Shown here: positions 1 through 7,410 of the stretch, one piece after another
How positions within the stretch are numbered: the first letter of the stretch is position 1
Layout of the letters: every line of letters starts with the position of its first letter
DNA from: Entrophospora sp. SA101
Lineage: Eukaryota > Glomeromycota > Glomeromycetes > Entrophosporales > Entrophosporaceae
NCBI GenBank assembly: GCA_958430865.1
Contig: CAUDNR010004435.1
Coordinates: forward strand, 1 to 10,260
Direction: 5' to 3'
DNA length: 10,260 nt
The notes under the pieces: generated by a model
The model's database searches: none
What the model was told of the DNA's origin: nothing
The model's input: only the letters and a program-made list of their open reading frames with translations
Position numbers and translations under genes: made by a program

Positions 1-820
1 ATGAATTCAATTGTTGAAATTAAATAGCTCTTTGTAAATGTAAAATAAATAAAACTTTTTATTCTTACCAGATAGTTCTCTTCAGTTGGAAAAAAAAACT
101 ATTATTATTGCATGATAAATGTTCATCATGTGGAAAAAAGGTATTTACATTGATCATCAAAGAAAGAATATAGAATAAAGAATCATGTAGATTGATTTCA
201 GAAAAATAAAAAAAAAATTTTTTTGAAATTTACCACCCAACAAAAACAAAAAATTCTTTCCCAAAAAATTAGGTTTGAAAAAGATAGATTTTTGCTGGTT
301 CATTGATCATGCCTCTCCTCACCTTGCAAAGCATTGCATAAAGAAACAAAACATTTGCCGTATGACAATTTTTGCCAAATATGGTGAAAACATTGATCAT
401 GCCAAAAGCTGAAAAAACCAAGCGCAGCTAAACACAAAAGGAGACAATCAGTGAGAAACCTGCACAAAGTTCACTCGCCTTACTGATTTTGGTAGGGGGT
501 CATGACACAGCAAATGTTTCATTTCTTACTTGTGTTAACTAAAATAAAAATATCAATACAAATAAAAAATAGTACCTCTGGTTAGTTATTAACACATTTC
601 TTTAGGAGACCCGAACCAAACCAAACAACAACACTCACATTTTGTCACCTTGGACTCTATCAAAAAATAAATTGTTTTTCCAAAAAAAAAAAATCAATTT
701 GCGTCTGTCCCAAAAAAAAAACCAATAGGATAAATAATATTAATTAATTGCCTATTGGAAGAAGACAAAGACTTCTTAGCTAGAAATGATATTGAATTAA
801 CTTTTGACCTATTGGATAAA
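1..820. other. Gene-free AT-rich region, likely degraded repeat DNA
   Basis: No reading frame of useful length or recognisable protein is visible on either strand. The stretch is less uniformly AT-rich than the rest: 300-520 has more mixed composition and a direct repeat of CATTGATCATGCC at 301-313 and 391-403, with a shorter CATTGATCAT copy at 149-158. An 8-base inverted repeat CCAATAGG/CCTATTGG lies at 722-729 and 751-758, and CCTATTGG occurs again near 808, just outside the inverted-repeat element that starts at about 821. Two A-rich tracts (near 680 and 711) sit in similar CC-A(n)-CAAT contexts. These features fit old, decayed transposon DNA, but I cannot assign a family. Confidence 0.5.
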
Positions 821-1541
821 TCACTGGGGTGTCTTACATTATATATATGATTTTACAAACATAGTCAATCACATATATAAATTTTCATATATGACAATTT
901 TTTACCGATCTTTTTTTCAATAGGAAACTTTGAATGATTATAACTTTTTAAAGAATAGAGATACTGGCTCCGAGTTAAGTTTAAAACATACTAGAGAAAT
1001 AAGACAATAAAGTAATAGAGCCCTTTTTTTATTTTAATATAAACAATGGCATTTATTTTAAGCTAGAAAATCAAAGTAAAAGTTGCGAATATATGTTACA
1101 AAATTTTATGCAAATTGTAAAAAGCTCTCTATTAGTTTAAAGAGCATCAAAAAGTGAATCTAAACATAAATTTTTATTGGAATATAACATATACAGTGAA
1201 CCATCTATAAGTGCACCCCCCCTCGGGAACATAGTGCTATTTCTTGTGAGTGTGCATTTATGGAGGGTGATTTTATAAGCTCTCTATAAGTTTGGAGATG
1301 AGATGGGCTGTGCATTTATGGAGGGTATACATAGTGCGTGCATTTAGGGAGGGTTCACTGTTATTTTGAGTTTTGTAATTTTGCGAAGTTTGCTAATTTG
1401 TATAATAAATTTAAAAATTTTTTTTGTGGCATCAAAAAAATAATAATAAATCCGCAAAACCCTAAAAAATCCTTATTAATGAAAATTTATATATGTGATC
1501 AACTATGTTTGTAAATCATATGATGTGAGACACCCCAATGA
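821..1541. mobile_element. Non-autonomous DNA transposon with ~65-base terminal inverted repeats
   Basis: The ends are long inverted repeats: 821-888 reads TCACTGGGGTGTCTTACATT and onward, and the reverse complement of 1479-1541 reads TCATTGGGGTGTCTCACATC and onward. They share TGGGGTGTCT, ACAAACATAG and a perfect tail ATCACATATATAAATTTTCAT apart from one base near its start. Differences are a few substitutions and about five inserted or deleted bases, so the copy is not new. The interior has no transposase reading frame. It contains a second, smaller element at 1194-1360; without that, this one would be about 550 bases. I could not define a target-site duplication: flanks are GATAAA on the left and CTCATG on the right. 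The superfamily is therefore unknown; a Tc1/mariner-like or hAT-like miniature element is possible. Confidence 0.72.
1194..1360. mobile_element. 167-base pogo/Tigger-like miniature element (MITE)
   Basis: The element begins CAGTGAACC at 1194 and ends GGTTCACTG at 1360, a perfect 9-base inverted terminus. The similarity continues to about 23 bases with four mismatches (left CAGTGAACCATCTATAAGTG, right complement CAGTGAACCCTCCCTAAATG). The left flank is TA, as expected for the TA-targeting Tc1/mariner/pogo superfamily; the right flank is TT, so one duplication copy may have mutated. CAGT-type ends flanked by TA are known for pogo/Tigger elements. Inside, the motif GTGCATTTATGGAGGGT is repeated as direct copies near 1251-1267 and 1310-1326, with a third variant GTGCATTTAGGGAGGGT at the right end (about 1339-1355). 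There is no coding capacity. It lies within the larger element at 821-1541, so it inserted later. Confidence 0.7.
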
Positions 1542-1743
1542 CTCATGCATTTGCTATGAAAAATCTTGTGATTACTATGTATAGCAATTTTTTAATTGCG
1601 TGTGAAACTTCAATTTTTCAAAATAATAAAAATTAAAATGATATAAAAGATATAAAACAAAAAACAGTTGCACCGCTTTATAACAATTTCTTTCTCACTC
1701 TTTTAAATCTTTCAAATTTTTTAATATATAAAAATTCTTCAAA

Positions 1744-1909
1744 ATGCCTAATAGTTTATTATTTAATAATATTTTAAATCCTAATCAAGATTCTTTACCA
1801 TTAAAATATCTTAATAAGCTTGTGAATGATTTAGCCGATTTGTTGAATGAATCAGATTTCTATGATGTAGAAATTAAAGTTGGAGATGCCGAAGCTGATG
1901 TTGATGTTA

Positions 1910-1953
<44 letters not shown>

Positions 1954-3405
1954 GTCGTTGTTAAAACTTTTAAAGCTCATTCCAATATTTTGAAAGCAAG
2001 ATCTTCATATTTTAAAGCAGCATTATCAAATAATTGGATGAAAAAATCTGAAGATGGAATTATTTTATTTGAAAAAAAAAATATTTCTCCAAAAATATTT
2101 GAAGTTCTTTTAAAGTAAGAATTTGAATAATTAATTAATTAATTAATCATGGTTTATTTTAAAAATTAACTTTAAATTTTTTTTTTAAAAAAAAGATATA
2201 TTTATAATGGAATTATCAATATAGATGATTTGGATCCAAATGAAATTATTGAACTTCTTGAAGCAAGTGATGAATTAAACTTTAATGAATTGATTGAGGA
2301 TTTACAAAGTTACTTAATTGTAGAAGAAAAAGAATGGATTCAACAAAATTTAATCTATGCTCATAAAATTTCATCAAGGCATCAATTATTTAATCTACTT
2401 CAAGATTACTGTAGTGAATTAATTTGTAATGAACCAGAATTATTTTTAAAGTCTAGTGATATTTCAACAATAGAAGAATTAATGCTTATCTCTATATTGA
2501 AAAGAGATAATTTAAGACTAGATGAAATTGATATTTGGGATTATATTATACAATGGGGAATGGGACAAAATGAAAAATTGGATAAAGATATTTCAGAGTG
2601 GAAAAAAGATGATTTCATAGAGTTAAAAAATATATTAAAGGATATCATCCCATTAATAAGGTTCAATGAAATTTCTTCAAGTGATTTTTATTATAAAATT
2701 TCACCATTTAAAAAAGCTTTTAATAAAGAAGTGTATGAAGAAATCCTTCAATATCATCTTACTGATAAATGGAAACCAAACATACTGGTTCAAAAAGGTC
2801 CAAGAGCAATAAAAGGAAAACTTTTAAATTTAAAATCGAAGTTTTTAATTTCTAACTGGATTGATTGGAAAATAAATATATACAACAAGAATGATCCACA
2901 ATATGAATTTAAATTAATTTATAGCGGAACTAGGGATGGATTTACTAGGTCAGCATTTGAGGATAGATGTTACAATATCAAACAAACTATAACAATCATG
3001 AAAATTAAAGAAACAGGTGAATTGGTTGGTGGCTACAATCCAGTTTGTTGGAATATAAAAGGAAGGCCTCCAAATGATTATTATTCAATTGATACTGATA
3101 AAAGTTTTATTTTCAAGATTGATGAAAATCAAATAAAAAATTTAATATTAAGTAGAGTTGTAAAACCTAAATTTGCAATATTCCATGATAACCAATATTT
3201 TAACATTACTACAGATAATATTCAATTTTATGAAAGTGGTATACATTTTAATGATTTACGGTTTTATAAAAGTTTTAGCAATCAACCTTATTGTTTTTAT
3301 TCTTTTTTGAATTCTTATGAAAATAATTTGAATCTTAGAAATAATAAACAGACTGTACACTTATTAGAAGAGTATGAAGTATATAGATTAGTAAAAATAA
3401 AGTAA
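1744..3405 (+). CDS. BTB-BACK-like-TLDc domain protein (two exons)
   Basis: Exon 1 is 1744-2114 and exon 2 is 2196-3405. An 81-base intron (GTAAGA...AAAAG, 2115-2195) splits a lysine codon, giving a 526-residue protein. Splicing restores the conserved BTB segment KYIYNG at 124-129, which supports the intron. Seen: an N-terminal BTB/POZ fold (about 36-165; DFYDVEIKVGD, then FKAHSNILKARSSYF), an intermediate helical BACK-like region (about 166-280), and a C-terminal TLDc domain (about 336-524) with the hallmarks SGTRDGFT near 368-374 and GGYNP at 402-406. In the wider family BTB domains dimerise and can recruit Cullin-3 E3 ligases; TLDc domains are linked to oxidative-stress protection and V-ATPase binding. 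Glomeromycotina carry large numbers of these genes and most have no known role. The odd feature is a 13-aspartate run at residues 57-69 within the BTB domain. The start ATG is the first in the frame and follows a pyrimidine-rich, TATA-like leader (AATATATAAAAA near 1722). Function here is inferred from domains only; no frameshift is seen, so the gene may be active. Confidence 0.9.
1912..1950 (+). repeat. (GAT)13 coding microsatellite
   Basis: Thirteen perfect GAT units encode aspartates 57-69 of the BTB-TLDc protein. The run falls between the first BTB strand (DVEIKVGD) and the strand/helix beginning FKAHSNIL, a loop that is normally short. The lack of synonymous GAC interruptions suggests recent slippage expansion and possible length variation between nuclei or strains. 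Confidence 0.95.
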
Positions 3406-4120
3406 TTCTTTAATATTTTATCAAGAATATAGAGGAGGAAGTAGGGAAGCTTTGGCACCATCTACGCTCACAAATAATGTTTAAAGACTGACTAAAAAAA
3501 ATAGATTATCAAGAATTTATTTGATAATTTTAATTATATATGGGCATTATTATATGTGCCCATAATTTTTATAGAAGCTGAAATTATACATTATATATTA
3601 TTATGTTAACCAATTCAAAGGTTAATCATAGTAAATGCTTCATACACGAGGGGTCAGGCATCCCCTAATCTGCCTAATTAACATTTAATTTAAGTATTGT
3701 AATATATATTCCATACCAAAGAATTTTGTCAGAATAATCATTCGCATAATTATTATTTTCTAATTCAGTTAACGTCAATATAGTGAAAGAAGGTTCTAAA
3801 GATTACAATCCGGCCAAGATAGTAGTTGCTTGTTTGATTGACTAATATTTCAGCACGTCTAATTAATTTTATGAATTAATTAATTATGAATTGTGGAAAT
3901 CAAATTCAAACGTTTAAATGCTTTCGATTCTAATTTCTATTTTCTGGTCAATAAAAATAGTTCTAATTTTGGATTTTAAAATTATTAATTATTTATAATA
4001 TGACGAATGACGATGCTTGAAAATAAAAACAATTTTTTTTGTTTGATGTCATGTCAATGCATTGCAAAAATTCCCATCTGTTAGAAGTATTGCAATAAAA
4101 AAATTTTATGATAACAAGAT
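3406..4120. other. Gene-free region between BTB-TLDc gene and pseudogene
   Basis: No convincing gene. It presumably includes the BTB-TLDc 3' untranslated region. A short hairpin TATGGGCA/TGCCCATA (stem 3539-3546 and 3557-3564, 10-base loop) lies about 135 bases past the stop codon. A GC-richer patch at 3646-3675 has small internal inverted matches (GGGG/CCCC, AGGCA/TGCCT). A brief open stretch near 3770-3842 (VNVNIVKEGSKDYNPAKIVV and a few more residues before a stop) looks mildly coding-like, but I recognise no family, and it could be a fragment of a decayed gene. Confidence 0.45.
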
Positions 4121-4559
4121 GTTGATGATTATGATGATTTGACATTCGAGATTATTGATGGTAGAAAATTTATTGCGCATTTATCACAAGGTAAATTGTA
4201 AGTTAATTATTTATTAATTCACCTAGACTTTCTAAAGCTTTATGTTATTTTTATAGTAAATGTCTAGATTAGAAATTTTAGAAATTTATCACAACATTTA
4301 CGGAATGGTAAATTTTCTTCTCCTGTGAAAGGAATATTAGAGAATGGTGGTGCATTTGTAATATTGGGCAAATTGATTGATTTTAATGATATTTAATTAA
4401 ATCATCAAACTTCTCCTATGACAATCTAATAATCCCTTGATGTGGACCTGGCAGAGGAATTTCCAAATCATCATTAGAGGTTGGTTGGAATCGTCCAAAA
4501 AAAAAAATCCTTAGTCGACTAAAAATTTTTTTTAATAATAATATTTCTTATTTTTTTTT

Positions 4560-4820
4560 TTTTAATTTGCAAATTACGAATTCATTTCCATTTGAATCTT
4601 CACTTTTTCAAAATACTTCCACACAAAACCATGTGTTGCGATTCGTTTTTTTAAAAGGTCTTCTGGAACCACCGCTTAAATCATTGGAACTTGAAGCCAA
4701 TGAACTATTGGACCTTGTATCGGAAGTGTTTATTAGTACACATGTAAAATTATCACCACCATTGTCGTCATCATCATCATATCGATGGTATTGATACTCT
4801 TCCACATAGAAATTTTCCAT
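4560..4820 (-). pseudogene. Truncated hAT transposase N-terminus with BED-finger remnant
   Basis: Reading the minus strand from the ATG at 4820-4818, 70 codons are open: an acidic, then Ser/Asn-rich segment (MENFYVEEYQYHRYDDDDDN; SNSSLASSSND), then a basic patch RRPFKKTNRN and TWFCVEVF. A TGA at 4610-4608 stops the frame, but the same frame continues beyond it as KSEDSNGNEFVICKL. The joined pattern W-x5-F followed by a V-I-C-K motif resembles the start of a BED zinc finger (W/F aromatic, then C-x2-C) found at the N-terminus of hAT transposases. The second cysteine and everything downstream are lost at a poly-A/T tract. About 150 bases of leader separate the ATG from the element's right end, as expected for a transposase gene reading inward. 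It cannot encode an active enzyme. Confidence 0.68.
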
Positions 4821-4867
4821 TTTGAATGATAAAACATAAAACTCGTAATTGGTCAGACAATAATAAT

Positions 4868-4929
4868 ATTAGCATAGTATTAATATTAGCATTAGTATTA
4901 GTATTAGTAGTATTAGTAGTATTAGTAGT
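4868..4929 (+). repeat. ATTAGT/ATTAGC microsatellite inside the hAT element
   Basis: Short imperfect tandem repeats of ATTAGC, ATTAGT and ATTAGTAGT fill most of the transposase leader region of the hAT element, next to its right subterminal TTAGTCGACTA site. Confidence 0.85.
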
Positions 4930-5927
4930 TGACTAATTAGTCGACTATTTTAGTAACTCCAACCTCTAATCATCATTTGTTGGAATTGATATAGTAATTG
5001 ATTTGAATGATTTTAAAAAAGAATCACCAACAAATCTGGTTATAATTGGACATAATATATTTAATGGTTTACCTTTTCCAAATGATACTTTTGATTTGTT
5101 CATCAAAAAATATGTCAAGCTCACTAACAATTGATCAATGGTGTTGGATTGAATTATTAATAAATATAATAATGGGTTATATTATGATGTGATAAAGAGA
5201 ATATGTTTATATGATTATTATTCATTATTATTATTAGGAAAATGAACCCATGCCATCTTCTAAGGGTCCAGTGACAACAAAATTTATCACTGTAAAGAAC
5301 CATTTAATAAGCTGCTTAATGTTATCAGGCTATTTAATAGCACAAATCATGAGATATAATAGATGGATCAATTCATAAATCTATCGAAGAAAAATTAATA
5401 ACTACAGATAAAATAATTGAAATTAGTCATCAAATTAAAAATTCTACGTTAGGTGGTCATGGTGTGGTTGGTGAAATGGTAAAATATATTATTTTGTAGT
5501 GGTAATTTTAATAAATTAATATAATGCTTTTATGATGGCGAATAAATAATCTTTATTATTTGATTATATAGGTGAGACAGGTTCTGACTGATTCAATAGA
5601 AATTATTAAATCTTATCTCTCATCAATCATGGAGATAAGTTTAGAAGAATATGATGAAACGATTAGGCACTTAGATGTTGAATATAAAACCTGTGTAAAA
5701 AATTTTAGGTGATATTTATAGTCGTTCATTTCTCCCTTTATTGATACTAAATAATATATTTATTATTTAGAATATACAGAAAGAAAAAAGATGATCGAAT
5801 TATATTAATATAGACTATATAATAAGAACAATCAATTATTTTTTTGTAAAATTATAATATAATATATTTATTTATTGTAAATTCAAAATTAAAATTAGGC
5901 TTAATCTTAATCTGCATCGAAAAAAAA

Positions 5928-6673
5928 TCAAGGATTTTCTTCATATTCTTCAGTCACATCACTTTCTTCAAAGTCTTCAAAATCTTCATCGACTATAAAG
6001 TTATTATTTGGAAATGTTTATTTTACAAGAAAAATTTTTTATAAATCATCTTTCATTAATATTCAATTATACCTGAATCATCTTCATCTTCATCGTCAAC
6101 ATCCATTTTATCAGTTGATCTATTTTTACCAGATGGCATCACTTCATCATCATCTGAGTCACCAATTTCATTAATAAGTTCAGCATAACTGACTGTGCCC
6201 TAAAAATACATGTATACATATATTAGTAAACATTTATTATAACCTTATAAATAATTTTATAAATTCAATGTTATTATTATTATTATCATAAATACTTCAT
6301 CAGGTGATTCAATAATTGTATGAATATTCTTTTCTTTTAAAAATTTAAATAAATTTTCAAATTCTTGTCTATTATGAAAAAAAAAAAACCAAAATCACAT
6401 TAATTACTGCATTAATTAATATGTCGTAAGTGAAAAAATGAATTGCGTGGATTTGAAATTTTATAATAATAATCAAAAATGGAAGAGTTTGGGTGCGAGA
6501 TTCCCTCTATTGATTGGTTGATTTAATTCTCACACACAACATATATGTAAATTAAATAACTATACCGATTGATGCTGGAGAATTGATACTCCGTGCCATT
6601 TTTTGTATGAAATTTTATATCAAAAGTTCTAGCTTGTGGTACTGCTGTACTCTTCTTGGATTGTTGTGATACT
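5928..6673 (-). pseudogene. 5'-truncated FACT subunit Pob3/SSRP1 fragment (last four exons)
   Basis: Exons on the minus strand are 6673-6566, 6368-6296, 6199-6073 and 5992-5928, with TGA at 5930-5928. All three introns are GT-AG and the phases join cleanly, giving 123 residues without stops or frameshifts. The first two exons encode ARTFDIKFHTKNGTEYQFSS, then INRQEFENLFKFLKEKNI. This matches the end of the middle PH-like domain of Pob3/SSRP1 (known human equivalent: RSFDFEIETKQGTQYTFSSI). The last two exons give a strongly acidic tail (VDEDFEDFEESDVTEEYEEN), as in fungal Pob3, which lacks the HMG box of animal SSRP1. FACT is a nuclear histone chaperone of Spt16 and Pob3. The N-terminal roughly 400 residues are not upstream: 6674-7410 has no matching exon, and ATG8 follows on the opposite strand. 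This is therefore probably a partial duplicate. A complete gene with a very long intron or an assembly join cannot be excluded. AATAAA-type signals lie just downstream (minus strand, 5876-5867). Confidence 0.72.
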
Positions 6674-7034
6674 CTATATACACACAGAGAAAAAGAATTG
6701 AATTTAGTGGACTAGTTGATGGTAAAATACCAAATGAAGTTAAAAGTTGGTCAGATTTTATTGGAGGAAGATATTGTTAAAATATGATTTTTTTCCAACG
6801 GAGTCAAAAGAATATATATATAAATATATAAATATGATTTTAATCATTCATGTAAACTATAATTTATAATTTTTTTTTACAACCAAAATTAAATAATTTA
6901 AATAATGCATTTTTTTTAATCATAATTTTTTAATACATTTAATCATTTTTTTCATCCGTTTTTTTTTAATTCATTTTTTATAACTTATTCGTAAAATAAA
7001 AAAATAAAATTTTTTAATTTAATTGATCAAGTAG

Positions 7035-7073
7035 TACACATGTATGTGTTAGTGACTTGAAACGACATGTGTA
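7035..7073. repeat. 9-base inverted repeat TACACATGT/ACATGTGTA upstream of ATG8
   Basis: TACACATGT at 7035-7043 and its exact complement ACATGTGTA at 7065-7073 are separated by 21 bases, in the least AT-biased part of the ATG8 upstream region, about 340 bases before the ATG. Each arm contains the palindrome ACATGT. It could be a paired transcription-factor site or chance; no factor is assigned. Confidence 0.4.
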
Positions 7074-7199
7074 ACTCTCACTTTTCCCTCCTGATGCACG
7101 CAGCATACATCAATAAAAATTAGAATTAGTATATATATATGATGATGATAGTGCGTAATCATCAACAATTCTCCTGATTTATATTGTTATTATTATTTT

Positions 7200-7410
7200 T
7201 CCTATATATATACAAGTTTTATTTTTCCAGCCCCCATTTATTATTCTCACTCTCTTCTTCAAAAAAAATTTTCCCATTAACAACAATATAGACATCGTTG
7301 TATTAACAAAAACATTTCTTTAATAAAAATTGTTGATATTTTTCTAAAAACGTGTGTTAAAACTTGGTTTTTTTCTTAAATTATAAATAATAATAAACAA
7401 TAATTCAAAA
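7200..7410 (+). promoter_or_regulatory. Probable ATG8 core promoter and leader
   Basis: A TATA-like CCTATATATATACAAG (7200-7215) is followed about 15-50 bases later by a pyrimidine-rich tract (CCCCCATTTATTATTCTCAC, then TCTCTTCTTC, about 7231-7260), a common fungal transcription-start context, and then an A/T-rich leader up to the ATG. Inferred from composition and position only. Confidence 0.35.

Larger units (their letters stand above)
4475..4968 (-). mobile_element. 494-base non-autonomous hAT-family transposon
   Basis: The ends are TAGAGGTTGG at 4475 and CCAACCTCTA at 4968, a perfect 10-base inverted terminus that fits the (C/T)A(A/G)NG consensus of hAT elements. They are flanked by a perfect 8-base direct repeat ATCATCAT at 4467-4474 and 4969-4976, the target duplication length of hAT transposases. 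Subterminal copies of the palindrome-containing TTAGTCGACTA lie near each end (4511-4521 and 4937-4947), possible transposase-binding sites. The interior keeps the 5' end of a transposase gene on the minus strand (4560-4820), and then a T-rich stretch marks the internal deletion. The element therefore reads as a deletion derivative that depends on a transposase supplied elsewhere. Removing it and one target copy rejoins the methyltransferase pseudogene around EEFPN/SSFVGIDI, with a one-base shift. Confidence 0.88.
4121..5813 (+). pseudogene. Broken SAM-dependent methyltransferase gene
   Basis: Pieces of one class I methyltransferase appear in order but in different frames. 4121-4198 gives LTFEIIDGRKF; 4301-4393 gives KFSSPVKGILENGG; 4436-4468 gives LDVDLAEEFPN, a contracted motif I in which the usual GCGPG-type glycine loop is lost; 4970-5131 gives SSFVGIDI followed by FNGLPFPNDTFDLF. 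A one-base shift then leads to DQW at 5133-5141. 5238 onward gives ENEPMPSSKGPVTTKF, and near 5395-5478 comes LGGHGVVGEM. The tail is 5572-5708 (VRQVLTDSIEIIKSYLSSIM onward) and 5771-5813. Introns with good GT-AG ends remain at 5479-5571 and 5709-5770, and perhaps just before 5238, so this is a decayed genomic copy rather than a retrocopy. The order G(V/I)DI, GLPFP(D/N)xTFD, TNDQW and GKWGG-like matches a methyltransferase family I know to be expanded in Rhizophagus. Several frameshifts and stops plus the hAT insertion make it non-functional. The natural substrate is unknown. Confidence 0.8.
6674..7410. other. AT-rich intergenic region and ATG8 upstream region
   Basis: No complete gene. The first part (6684-6780) carries a short plus-strand open stretch (RIEFSGLVDGKIPNEVKSWS, then DFIGGRYC and a stop) that looks like the tail of an unrelated protein and may mark the breakpoint that truncated the Pob3 fragment. 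Bases 6790-7020 are almost pure A/T. From 7030 on, composition changes to what looks like the ATG8 promoter. Confidence 0.5.

Noticed and set aside
2230..3405. Separate TLDc gene starting at 2230
   Set aside because: The apparent start is a TTG codon, and the 81-base intron joins the frame smoothly to the upstream BTB exon.
3604..3683. Tiny solo LTR bounded by TGTTAA and TTAACA
   Set aside because: Only 80 bases, no target duplication or LTR signals; six-base matches are expected by chance in this sequence.
4567..4794. Plus-strand 75-codon open frame
   Set aside because: It lies inside the hAT element, antisense to the BED-like transposase remnant, with no recognisable motif; it is a shadow frame.
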